Assembly (NCBI GenBank): GCA_015501595.1
Contig: JADNRX010000986.1
Coordinates: 1 to 16,649, forward strand
Source of the DNA: Hymenopellis radicata
Lineage: Eukaryota > Basidiomycota > Agaricomycetes > Agaricales > Physalacriaceae
DNA: 16,649 bases
Direction of reading: 5' to 3'
Shown: positions 1-10,016 of the stretch, one piece after another
Position numbering within the stretch: position 1 is the stretch's first letter
Layout of the letters: every line of letters starts with the position of its first letter
Position numbers and translations under genes: made by a program
The notes under the pieces: model-generated
What the model was told of the DNA's origin: nothing
Databases searched by the model: none
Seen by the model: the letters and a program-made list of their open reading frames with translations, nothing else

Positions 1-445
1 GTTCTGCGCCATACAACAACATTGTGATGGAAGTATTGTACAATATCATCGGTTCGGTTCGTGAACTCCGCACTCCTTTCTTCTGTGCTTGCTCAGAATG
101 GTGTCACTTAGATTGGAATTCCCATATGGCGTCGCGGAGTCGACTCGACGGTTTTGGCACATCGTGAAGAGCATCAAGGGTATTTGGCAAGCAAAGGACT
201 CTCATCCAAACCGTAATGATTTGGTACTCGACTCACTGCTGCTATTTAACATTTTCGACGTTTGCGTTGATGCTATAAACGGAAGTAGGCTGACTACACT
301 TGGACGCCACTTCTGCGATTCAATAATAGGATCTGTCATCAAGATTCTCCAGGTGCCACAACCTTGCTATGACCTCCGTCTTAGAGGCGGGACCCATATG
401 TTGAATTCCATTTTTGAGGCCAGGATCAGTCACAGTTTCCACTGA
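1..445 (+). CDS. Unrecognised protein, 5'-truncated by the window edge
   Basis: I do not recognise this protein. Frame 3 is open from the edge to about 120 and reads into helical, hydrophobic sequence (NNIVMEVLYNIIGSV). Frame 2 then continues to a stop at 443-445 with ESTRRFWHIVKSIKGIW and LVLDSLLLFNIFDVCVDAI. The two segments join smoothly if one base is missing from the CCC at 121-123, the same kind of defect seen in several other genes here. The fragment is rich in amphipathic helix-like stretches and has no obvious catalytic motif. The last part (from about 352, where CCAG|GTGCCA could be a donor) may be intron rather than coding. It could be the C-terminal part of a larger gene or a decayed relic. 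Confidence 0.35.
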
Positions 446-1545
446 ATTTCAGCGGGTTTGCTAAACCTGTATACTCAGAAGCCTTGTGGCGTCAACTCCA
501 AGTGTTCACACAGTGATTTTGTTTTGATCTTGATGCTTATTTCGTCTCAGCAGGCCCCCAACGTTCAGGTCTAAAATTTAACCTGTTCCCGGCTGCGCTT
601 GGTGATTCAGGTTATCTTCACACCTTTGTGTGGTACATTTTCCTCGATCCTTTCCCTCAGCCGGGACCACCCCAAAACGACCGGTGTCAATAATGGGCGG
701 TGCTCCAACGACAATGAAGGAATGATCGAGGACCGCAGGGTTCTAGGATATAATGTTTGTACGCAATCTCCCGCCGCCGTGGCCTTGAATGTTTTCAATT
801 GGCCACTGCATGTGAAGTTCCGACGCTTGCCATTATAACGATCACTGGACATCTTGCTAGTGTCGCTGACGGACGAGTTCCCGACGGTTGGGTGTGTTAT
901 TATGCCTTTCCTCAGACCTTTCATTGACTTGGCTTGTCTAGCTTAAATAACACCGCGTTATCCTCCACTGTACCTCGTCTCTAACCTTTGTTGCTACCAT
1001 TGAACTGACCTTCGTCGTAGACTTCATTCAACACCGCACGTTCCTGAGCCCTTGTTGAAGACGACGGCTCCCGTGATACACTACCCGTTTCCCTCGGTCA
1101 TGGGCTGGTTGCGCCCCGGTTGAATTAAATGCTTGTCCTCGCGACGATACTTTTTTTTTGATAGACGTGCAGACTCGTCTCGGATTCCAAGCCGGTCCAA
1201 CCGCTGGACAACAACGATGTGAGCTATATTGGGAACATCTGGCTCTGCGCCGAGAGTTCATTGATATTTGGAGACTGTTTTTTCGGTTCCTGGATATGTG
1301 GCGAAACTCGGTAGTCGCGTTGTCCTCGGATGCGTTGAATCATCGCTGGTAGGTTGTTCTTATAATTGTCGTTGTCCACTCACGAATCCTGTAGTGTAGA
1401 CAGCACCGGTGAATCGATGCCTGCAAGTCATTCCCACTGTTTTACGATCTCAGGCTAATTTTGTTTGTCACTTGGTAGATCGGTCTTCGTTACATGAAAA
1501 CGGCACACGGACCCGCCAAAGAGAGACGCCGTGTTCCCTGTGTGA
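446..1545. other. Gene-poor stretch, no feature recognised
   Basis: No frame longer than about 105 codons occurs here, and none shows family motifs. A short open frame at 1158-1352 contains RREFIDIWRLFFRFLDMWR and ends at a possible donor (TGGTAGGTT), but it has no recognisable homology. I see no RNA gene, terminal repeat or transposase signature. It may be decayed sequence upstream of the NLR. Confidence 0.4.
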
Positions 1546-1633
1546 TGGCAGCTCCAAGCCATGATTCCCCCATGTTCAAGTACTGTAAGTCATCGTGGTT
1601 GAACTTGATTTTTTCAAAGCCATGCCTTTTCAG

Positions 1634-2013
1634 GATTTCATCGACATACTAAGGCGGCCGACTCGACGACATCGTGTTTGTATATTGACTGTTCAACATG
1701 TACGTCTTCTCTTGGTAAAAATTGAATTGTACTGACTTGTTCAACTAGGTTCCTTACAACGCTCCTAACCTGTGTCGGATTTGATTTACTAGTAAACATA
1801 CCTGTTGGATACCCTTCTGCTATTTACTGAAGGTATGTCAATTTCGGTCCGTCATTCCAATAACTCATCATCTGATTACAGGAATATCAGCAGAGGTTCT
1901 CTTCCTCCACTTTGAGCGTCCTCCGTCCGCTTTAATAAGAGAGCCTCCCGAGGTACTTGTGCCATCGTTCTCGTCACGGGGGCTTGAGGGGAGCAGTATG
2001 AAGAAGGGCGCTT
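1634..2013 (+). repeat. Repeat copy 1, spliced-looking, matches 8009-8283
   Basis: This copy aligns collinearly, with gaps, to 8009-8283. It carries consensus introns at 1700-1748 (GTACGT..TACTGAC..CTAG, 49 nt) and 1833-1881 (GTATGT..ACAG, 49 nt). A further GTAAGT..TTTCAG intron lies just upstream at 1585-1633, also 49 nt. The most similar block is about 1894-1945, encoding or resembling FLHFERPPSA. No long frame survives splicing, although joining across 1700-1748 creates an ATG at the junction in both copies. It may be a decayed duplicated gene, a spliced non-coding transcript or an untranslated region of a duplicated cluster. No terminal repeats or target-site duplications were seen, so I do not call it a transposon. 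Confidence 0.6.
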
Positions 2014-2026
2014 ATGCAAGGCGAAA

Positions 2027-2076
2027 GTTGAAGAAGCGCGTCTGAACAGGGAGTGGGTTGAAGAACTGCGTCTGAA
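2027..2076 (+). repeat. Short tandem duplication, 30-bp period
   Basis: GTTGAAGAAGCGCGTCTGAA at 2027-2046 recurs at 2057-2076 with two adjacent changes (GC to CT). In one frame it reads VEEARLNREWVEELRLK and then a stop, which resembles a short charged coiled-coil segment. It sits just after repeat copy 1 and has no counterpart after copy 2. Confidence 0.6.
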
Positions 2077-2809
2077 ATGAGCAGACTCGCCTGAGAGAAG
2101 TGCGCCTCGGAGGGAGCTGGATGAATCGTGTACGTGTACGCGGGCCTGTGCTATACTCGTCGTCGTGGTCGCCTAATACTAATCCGATCTAGCACTGAAA
2201 ATTAGAGTCAATCTCCCGCGAAAAGCAAGTCCACCTACGCGCTCGATCGTATCTGGGGACGCTCCTATTCCTCTCCTCGTCGCTGTACGAGCTCCAAAAA
2301 ATGCTTCCGTCGCCGTCGATGTCGTGGGAGAGAGAGGAAAAGGGCAGGCAATACACCGGCATTGGCCAATCAACCATGTGCTCCGCCACATCGTTCCATC
2401 ATCTGCATTCGGGGCCGTTTCTCAAGTGACCTGTTGGACTGTTCGACCTGTGTTCTCCCATCTGTCGTGTTTACGGCGTCTTGTGGCGTTGATTTTTGAT
2501 TTCGAACCATCGACATGGGGCGCAAGTCTCCGTTCATTGGAAAAGCTGTCACTTTGGCAGTGCTCAGCAATGGAGTTCGACTTTCAGGTACGGTGGGTCC
2601 CTATCTCGTCACTAGCTTTGTATTTCATGTTGAAATTTGACCACACCTCCTTATCATCACGATGGCCCTTGCCGCCCGTTGACCAACCAACACTGTGCAC
2701 TGCGTAAATGTCTTGCTGCTCAGTTATCGTATTCATCAGTCGATTCCGTTGTCTCCGAATTCTTCCGTCGTTTGATGGGCACTGGTCTGACTCTTAGCCT
2801 TTCCCTCTC
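2077..2809. promoter_or_regulatory. Intergenic region upstream of the NLR gene
   Basis: About 730 bp without a recognised gene. It should hold the NLR promoter and 5' leader. I see no clear TATA element close to the proposed start. Open frames on both strands here are short and carry no known motif. Confidence 0.35.
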
Positions 2810-5800
2810 ATGCTACGACATCGCTTGACAAAACGATTCCCTTCTCTTGGCTCTCGGAAGGATCGAGAACGCGAAAATGCTACGGCCAGCGTCAGCGACA
2901 TTGGCAGTGGTAGTACCAGCGTATCCGGGAATAATACCGAGTCCGCGACTAGCGAAACTCCTTCCAAGGCCACGGCATCAGGCTAGTCCCATCTTCGCGA
3001 TATACGACGATTTCTAGACGTCTTCTAGTGTCAGCAATACACGTCGGCCTAAATGGATTACACGAGGCCTTGAAGGTCGTGAACGAGGCTGCGGATGTGT
3101 TTGGCCCATTAAAATCTGTCATCGGCGGGCTCCTGGCCTGTATTGAAGTATACCAAGCAAGTTTTCTGTTCGTCCAGCCTCAATCCGTGTCTGACTCTTT
3201 ATACAGAGAACTTTGGCCAACCATGAGGAAATGGCGCGACTCATCAAGACCATCGATCACCTGGCCTCGTTGGTGACAGTGAGATTGGAACGGCTAGGCG
3301 CTACGAACGCGTCACGGAAGAGAATGCTGAAACTAGAGAGGTATGCAGAAGCTATTTCGGTATCGTAGGGTACTGACGATCTGCAGCGATTTGAAGAATA
3401 TCGTCAAAAACATTGAAGACCTTCAAGCTCGTGGATTTGTTGTGAGATTAGCTGAGAATTCTGTCGACGCGGAGAAGCTCGTTGGCGCCTATCAGCAAAT
3501 AAAGGACGTTTTAAACGCATTTCAGGTGTGTAGGGCGTTTACCTGGAAGCGCCAGTCTGCTCATGATTCCGATTGCAGCTTGAAGTCGGTCTAGAGATCG
3601 AGCGGAATGTGCAAGATCTTCTCAATGTTCGTTTCTGTTCAGATGCCGTAGTTTCATACTGATCGCGTTCTAGGAGGTCGTCATTCGTGATTTACGCCGT
3701 TCGCGCGACGCGTCGTTCCGTGCCGCCATCAAGACTGATACCCTTTCCCGCGGACCATGTACAGCGGGCACTCGAGTCGAAATCCTCGACAAGATCATGG
3801 CTTGGGCTCGAGCCGACGACGCCGACTCTCCGCCTGTTTTCTGGCTCACTGGTCTCGCCGGAACAGGCAAGACCACCATTGCTTATACCATCTGTGAGCG
3901 CATGTGGACCGAAAACAAGCTCCTCGTGTCCTTCTTCTGCTCCCGCCAGCTCGACAGCAAGGACTCTCGGCTCATTGTGCCAACAATCTGCCGTAACCTC
4001 GCAGAACTATTCCGTTCATATGCGACTAAGCTTGTGCCCGTACTAAAAGGAGACTCTGTCCTCGGGGAAGCTCGGATCCATGAGCAGATCGACAAGCTCC
4101 TTGCGGGGCCATGGTCTGCATCGCGTCCCGGACGGGATGGTTTACCAGTGCCAGTGGTCGTCATCGACGCGCTCGACGAAAGCGATGATGGCGTGGAGTT
4201 TTTGAAGAGCCTGCTTCGCGTTGTGGGGGACAAGAGCTTGAGGGGTATCAAGTTTCTAGTCACAAGTCGCGCACAGCCCGAAATCGTAGACCTTTGCCAT
4301 TCATTCCAACTTCCAGCCGACATGATTTGTTGCCTGCATGAGGTACCATTGGTCGACGTGCAAGACGATATTGCCCAATTTCTTGCCGATAAGCTTCCGG
4401 AACTGCGCGACACCGACGAGTTCACACAACTCTCACGGCGGACAGGTGGACTATTCATCTCCGCCGCTACCGCTGTTAGGTATATCTCACCTCCACATCG
4501 TATACTATCCCAGACGAGCAGCAGGCAAAGCTGAGGAAGCTACTGAAGCCCGGAGCTACCAGTGGCAGTACCTTGCTTCTCGACCAGCTTTACGAGCAGG
4601 TCTTGTCTACAGCATTCGATGAGGAAGATGAAGATTTCCTTCATACCCGTCTCGACATTCTCCATGCTGTTGTGTGCACCCAGGAGCTCATTTCCATCCC
4701 AGTCATCGCTCAACTGCTCGGATTGAACGAAGACACTACGAAGACATGTGTTGATTCACTCCACTCCGTTCTCTATGTGACTCCGCTGGATCACCTCGTA
4801 TCGTGCTACCATGCTTCATTCCCTGAATTCATACTTGACGCTCAGAGGTCGCGATTCACTGCTCCACTGTCGTTCACCAAAGCAAAATCGCGAGAACTTG
4901 AAGTGTTCTGCGACAAGCCAGTCTTTGATGCTCGACTCACCGACTGCTGCTTCCGAATTATGACATCTGAATTGCAGTTCAACATTTGTAATCTTCCGTC
5001 GTCTTCCACGCTGGATTGTCATGTTGATAATCTTCGTGAGCTTGTCCAGACAAATATCAGCCCCGTCCTCCGATACGCGGCCCGCCATTGGGGTGAGCAT
5101 TTGCTCGCGGCGGGACGTACTGACAGGTCTAGCTTGCACGATAAGCTGAAAGCATTCTTGACAGATGTTTTCCTATTTTGGCTGGAAGCAATGAATCTTA
5201 TTGGTTCTAAATCACTTTGTTTTCCTCTCCTCCGACTGGCCGTAGGTGGCTGGAACTTGAAGGTTTGTTCTTCTTCCAATTGTTAGCTCAGGGCATCATC
5301 TAATGTTCATTCAAAAGCTGAAAGTCACCTGTCTGTCTTGCTTGACGACGCTGTTAGCTTCGGCACGTCGTTCACAGGAAGTCCTGCATCCCAATCAACT
5401 CCCCACCTCTATATGTCTTGTCTCGCTACCTGGAGCTCCTCAGCACCAATCTCCAAAATATGGAAACCTCGCTTTAGCTGCCTGCCTTTATTCTTGCCTG
5501 CACTCGTTGACACTGCATCACGAGTTCTTACCATTCCAACCCCGCAAGAACTGTCGCCTTTTCCCCTGATGACTTGAAAATTGCTTCCGCCCCCTCATTC
5601 CCTGATATCCAGATCTGGGATTCTACCACAGGTGAACTGCTGCAGGAGCTGGTGGGCCATACAAAATGGATTACATCTGTGTCTTTTTCTGATGATGGCA
5701 CATACATCATTTCCGCTTCGGCAGATATGTCCATCCGTATTTGGGATGCATCAACTGGCAAGCAGTTGAGAAAACTATTAGGACACACCAAAGGTGTCCT

Positions 5801-7529
5801 AGCAATAGCTTTTTCTCATGATACTCAATACATTGTCTCCGGTTCTGAGGACTTGTCTGTGCGCATATGGGCTCGAGATCCAAAAGTTGGCAATCAGCTT
5901 AAGCAATTGGATGGCCATATTGATGGGGTCCGATCTGTAGCGTTTTCGCATGACGACATGCAGGTTGTCTCTGGCTCATATGACATGTCAGTGCGAATCT
6001 GGGATGTGAAAACAGGACAGCAAGTGAGAGAGCTGCTCAGCCACACCAAGGAGGTCTGGTCTGTTGCATTCTCCCCATGTGGTCCACAGATCGTTTCTGG
6101 TTCTGCTGACAACTCAATACGGATCTGGGATGCATCTACTGGTAAAGAACTGAAGCAGTTCAGTACCACCTCTACTGTCATCTCTGTTGTGTTCTCTCCT
6201 GATGGGCAGAACATTGTTTCTGCAGTGGGTTGCTCAATTCAGATTTGGGATGTCATGAAGGGAGAGCTACTGAATGAGTTCACCAGTTCCAGCCATGTTT
6301 GTTCTGTGATGTTCTCCCATGACGGTACACGTGTTGTCTCTGCTTCAAATACTTCTATTCGTGTTTGGGATACGATGACAAGTGAGCAGTCAAAAAAGCT
6401 CAAGGGCCACACGGGCCCCGTTCAGTGCCTAGCATTTTCTTCAGATGGCAAACAGGTCATTTCGGCATCTCTGGACAAAACTATCCAAGTATGGGATGCA
6501 GTGACAGGCCGACAGCTCAAAGAGTTCAATTACACCCTCGAAGACTCTATCCTAGCGCTTTCTAGTGATGGTGCACTAGCATGTTCTGTGGCCGCGAAAT
6601 ATGGCAGTCCTCTCAAAGTTTGGGACACGGCAGCCGGAAAGCTGTTGACTGAGCAGTATATCGGTGGGGAAGTGACATGCCTGTCATTTTCTCCTGACAG
6701 TACTCATGTTATAGCTGGCTTACACACTGGATCCTTGATTATCTCGGATTCAAGGATGGGAGAGCAACTCCGAGATCTCAGAGATCTCAGAGGCCACACA
6801 GAGTCCATCACGTCTGTCGCTTTCTTCCCTAACAGTTTCGAACTTGTCTCTGGTTCCCGTGATGGTTCTATTCGGACCTGGGATACGAGGAACGGAGAGA
6901 ACATACAAGTGCTCGCAGGCCACACTCGGAGTGTCACATCTGTCGCGGTCTCCGGTGGTGGGGAGCAAATTGTCTCTGGGTCTAAGGATAAATCTGTTGT
7001 CGTGTGGGATGCAAAGACGGGCGAATGTTTGTACTCCCTTGCCCTGCTCTGCATTGGCTCGCCCGTGTCTATTACCTTTTCTCCAAGGGTCGAACATCCC
7101 CAAATTGCAGCCGGGCTCGGTGATGATGTTGCAGTCTGGGACATGACGACGCGTGAAAAGAAATTACTTCGTCCACGCGGGCATAGCAATGTCAGATCTG
7201 TGGCATTTTCACCCGACGGGACACTTATTGTTTCTGGTTCAGGGGACGGGTCCGTTCGCGTGCGGCGCAATATAGAAGATCCTGAGTCGTGGCATGTCGA
7301 CAAGGAAGGCTGGATTTGGTCGGCCGAGGATTATGAGTCGGACTCGCGGTGGTACGGTGCACGTGTATATTATTCACATCGGCTTATGTGGCTTTCTCCT
7401 GAGCGCCACCTTTCGCTCCTTACACCAGGGGTTGCCATGATTATGTCGCAGAAGGGATATTCCACAGTCTCATTCGACGACTGTCACATTGGTACAGATT
7501 GGCATAAATGCTATCATGATGGTTCTTGA
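2810..7529 (+). CDS. NLR-like protein: helical N-terminal domain, NACHT, 14 WD40 repeats
   Basis: Proposed exons are 2810-2921, 3029-3156, 3207-3340, 3387-3525, 3579-3626, 3674-5241 and 5287-7529; all splice phases agree. With one base restored at each of 4509-4511 and 5540-5543 the product is about 1457 aa. Residues ~35-190 form a helical bundle (LKVVNEAADVFGPLKSVIGG, then ANHEEMARLI) like the MLKL/HeLo-type module of basidiomycete NACHT-WD40 proteins. The NACHT P-loop GLAGTGKTT is at ~247, Walker B VVVIDALDE at ~348 and GLFISAATAVRYI at ~446. A helical linker includes SPASQSTPHLYMSCLATW (nt 5380-5433). WD40 units span ~800-1375, followed by a tail rich in Trp and Tyr ending DWHKCY. By family knowledge it would be a cytosolic sensor whose propellers detect a ligand and whose NACHT oligomerises; cell-death output is inferred. 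The exon 1 junction is the least certain: a 107-nt intron fits, but so does one missing base near 2981. Confidence 0.88.
3157..3206 (+). other. GC-AG intron in the NLR gene
   Basis: The exon ends GTATACCAA and the intron begins GCAAGT, ending TATACAG. Only this border keeps the phase-0 join IEVYQ|RTLANHEEM. The nearby GT at 3161 gives the wrong frame with every close acceptor. GCAAGT is the known consensus of minor GC-AG introns handled by the major spliceosome. Confidence 0.75.
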
Positions 7530-8008
7530 TTGTCGTACTGATTACCGTCTATACTTACATGAACCGGGCTTCTGGGTGCTTACAACAATGGAGGAGAGTC
7601 ACCACTACTTCTGTTACATCTTTTCTCCTTCTTTTTGGGTTCACTCATGTGTATTTATGGTGTCCGGGCCTTTCTGTGTTGTAGGTAACTGGCTTGTTTC
7701 TAGTTATCTGTTCTGTAATTGTTCTGAGTCTCGTCGCCGCGAAATGTCCACCTACACCCTGGACGTACTCTTCCATGCCACTCGTGTTGACCCGAGATCT
7801 TCGTCTATCATGGCAGCCAGCATGCAGTCACGCGTTGCCGATGTTCACGATTCCTGGAATTCGTCCTTCTCAGCACTTCACCTAATACCACAACATGGCC
7901 CCAAAGGCGGGCCGAAACGATTCCTACAGCGCAAGAAACAGCATAACAATAGCGACGCTGAACGTACCTCCGGTGGATCAGGGAATCGCGACTCCGTAAA
8001 CCGCGCCT
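7530..8008. other. NLR 3' flank, no intact gene
   Basis: This stretch follows the NLR stop. One frame stays open to 8022, but its first half is only read-through of the 3' flank in another frame. The segment from 7895 is described separately. Confidence 0.4.
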
Positions 8009-8022
8009 TTCGAGGATTTTGA
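7895..8022 (+). pseudogene. Possible remnant of another NLR first exon
   Basis: From the ATG at 7895, one missing base in the CCCC run at 7899-7902 gives a short frame with KRFLQRKK followed by a Ser/Gly/Asn-rich stretch, ending at a TGA at 8020. The NLR's own first exon has the same style: KRF, a basic patch, then Ser/Thr/Gly-rich sequence. The two share AAACGATTCC at the DNA level. It is followed at once by repeat copy 2 and not by a helical domain. The resemblance is short and of low complexity, so it could be chance. Confidence 0.2.
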
Positions 8023-8283
8023 GAGGAGCGAATCGCTTGTTTATTGGCTGTTCAATATGTACGTCGTTTCTTGGATGAAATTGAATCGTACTGACTTGCT
8101 CGACTAGGTTCCTCCCACGTCGGACTTGTCAATTTTGGTCCTTCATTTCAATAGCTCATCATCTGATTGCCAGCACAGGTTTTCTTCCTCCACTTTGAGC
8201 GTCCTCTGTCCGCTTTCAGAAGAGAGCACCCCGAGGATCCCGCCGTCGTTCTCCCCGAGGGGAGCAGGATGAAGAAGGGTTGC
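8009..8283 (+). repeat. Repeat copy 2, matches 1634-2013
   Basis: It carries the same 49-nt intron-like block (8059-8107) with TACTGACTTG conserved at the same internal offset. It also keeps the later block from CTCATCATCTGATT (8154) through the FLHFERPLSA-like segment to ATGAAGAAGGG (8269). Compared with copy 1 it lacks about 70 bp, including the donor of the second intron, so that intron can no longer be spliced as in copy 1. It lies 3' of the NLR gene in the same orientation as copy 1, so the NLR sits between direct repeats. Confidence 0.6.
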
Positions 8284-8477
8284 CTGATGGAAGACCGGGT
8301 GTGGACCTCATTCTCTTTCGCGTTAGTATTACACCAAGCAATCCCGTATTCCATATTAGCGAGTGTAAGGACGTGTACGACTAGACTAGACTATAGCTAC
8401 AGCGCAGGCAGATGGTAATGTACACAGATGAAGCGAAATGGCACAGCGTAAAAGAGATCATATCAAAAACAAAATCA

Positions 8478-9829
8478 TCATATCCAGCCAGCTGGAGATC
8501 GTAAGGATACCGTACTCCGCCCTTGCGGGCCAGCGGAGCTCATACTTCGTCCGTGGCCATGGCTCGTCGAGCTCGAGCGTCCATTCTTCCACGACTGCGG
8601 CGTGGGCGGCTTGAAGCCCCCGCTCTCCGAGGAGGAGCCTTTCGGATGCGAGGACCGATGATCCCTGTCCGGATCGTCACGGTAGTCCGCGTGCGACTCG
8701 CGTCCCACACGCTCGATGAGCGCGTGAAGACTGTGAACGGAGGCGTGCATGCTCCGCACAGAAGGTGCCCGGCCCTCGTTGACGCCAGTCTGCTGCCGCA
8801 CCTCCTCGGCGCAGAGTTCGTGCAGAGCGGAGAGGCCCAAGAAGGCTGCTTCGTCCCGGAGATCCAGGAGCGCCTCTAGTGTGAAGAGACGAGGGAATGT
8901 CCCCGAACGGAGATAGGACAGGATGAGCGGGTATCTAATTACCACTCAGTCAAGATTCGAGGAGAAAGGTAAAAAAAACTCACGACTCGCTCGGTCGATC
9001 CAAGAAGAGGTGGAGGTTAAACGGTGACTTGGACAACAGTCCTTGAGAGATCAAGTGATTTCGATATGTCTCCTGCATATCATGCTCTCCCTCGCTCCCG
9101 GTGGAATAGATCGAAGACGAACACGACATATTCCGGGGAGGCGGGAAGAGAGAGAGCAGGTATTCCGACAGATACGACGGCTGCGCCAGAAGAGTGTGTA
9201 GCGTTGTCCTAAATGTGGTGGTGCACGTTTCCAGCGTGACTAAAACTTTCGACCTATCAACGGTCGAATTGGGCGGCTCGGACACGAGGAGAACACGGAA
9301 TGGCGGCGAAGGGACCTCCACGGGGCTGCTCGTCCGAAAGGGCGGCCGCGTGTCGATGGGGCAGGGAGGGGAGCGCGCTTTGGGTACTGCGGGGGAAGCG
9401 CACGTCCTCCGAAGACGACACGGTGTGGTATTCGCCGACGCGTTCGCCGTCATCGTCGGATTCCAGTTCCGAGGGAAGGGGAGGTAAAGTACGGCCGGCC
9501 AGACTAGCTGGAGAGCCGGGATTTTCCTCGGGATGGGGTGGCAGGCGTACCCCAGAGTCCTTCAGCGCGTCATCAGGCGTCCGGACCACGGTCGCGCCCG
9601 ATCCCAGGGCTCCAGAGCGGGGAGAAAGCAGCTCGATGGACCGAGATGCCTTGTGGTGGGCCTTGGACTCCGAGGCGGAGGACGAGTTGCGAGAAAGCCA
9701 GTGCATCGGGGTGGAAAAAGACGAGATGGAGGGTCTGCCTGTGAGGCCGGTGAAGCTAGAGAGACTGGGCTTCTTATTGTGGGCTGCAGCATGGGGAGAA
9801 CGCGGGGAACGCGTGCCACTGAAGGACAT
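8478..9829 (-). CDS. BTB/POZ domain protein with disordered N-terminus
   Basis: Exons are complement 9297-9829, 8984-9253 and 8478-8934, with introns of 43 and 49 nt; phases agree and the product is 419 aa. Residues 1-175 are Ser/Pro-rich and probably disordered. The BTB/POZ fold starts near residue 180 (KVLVTLETCTTTFRTTLHTL), continues through LHLFLDRPSE, and crosses the second intron into YPLILSYLRSGTFP and LRDEAAFLGL, the usual BTB signature. The C-terminal 110 residues are again Ser/Gly/His-rich. BTB domains mediate dimerisation or Cullin-3 binding; the partner here cannot be told. The ATG at 9829 is preferred; an in-frame ATG at 9886 would add 19 residues. The first intron (9254-9296) has a weak donor context and is inferred from the frame change. 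Confidence 0.8.
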
Positions 9830-10016
9830 GATGGTCAGAAAGCAAGGAGTGAATGGGTCTATACGGTGTCTCCCATGCCTTTTCACCTAAGCAGCGCTAG
9901 GGCCGCCTATACGTACTCTCTTTTGTTCTTCCTTCATTGTCCTCATTTCGGTAATGCCGTATGTTGTCAAAACACCCGTAAACATACCGGGCCGGATAGC
10001 CGATGTCGCCTCGTCG
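9830..10016. promoter_or_regulatory. Intergenic gap between BTB and F-box-like genes
   Basis: 187 bp between two minus-strand genes. It must hold the BTB promoter and the 3' end of the upstream F-box-like gene. A pyrimidine-rich stretch, CTCTCTTTTGTTCTTCCTTC, lies near 9916-9935. No other element is recognised. Confidence 0.35.

Noticed and set aside
3883..4458. Long antisense frame opposite the NACHT region, and similar antisense frames at 5894-6214, 6704-7303 and 9300-9890
   Set aside because: These are shadows of the coding strand: Ser/Arg-rich translations with no motifs, explained by codon bias of the true gene.
4475..4518. A 44-nt intron (GTTAGG..GACGAG) that would also fix the first NLR frame break
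   Set aside because: It fits the phase, but the donor and acceptor are poor and it would remove the AVRYI part of a motif conserved in this protein family. A missing base in CCC 4509-4511 keeps it.
5540..5543. Programmed ribosomal frameshifting in the NLR and other genes
   Set aside because: There are no slippery heptamers with a following structure. The sites fall in unrelated genes, including RPL21 twice, and are short C runs.
2810..7529. Calling the NLR a pseudogene
   Set aside because: Its two frame breaks are of the same kind as those in RPL21 and ATP23; all splice phases and key motifs are intact.
7489..8022. A 177-codon open frame after the NLR
   Set aside because: It starts inside the NLR tail in another frame and its first half has no protein-like pattern; only the last part from 7895 is of interest.
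1634..8283. Long terminal repeats of a retroelement with the NLR between them
   Set aside because: The copies contain intron borders, lack TG..CA ends and target duplications, and no reverse transcriptase or integrase lies between them.
8379..8396. GACTAGACTAGACTA short tandem repeat
   Set aside because: Three imperfect five-base units in intergenic DNA; common by chance and with no further structure.
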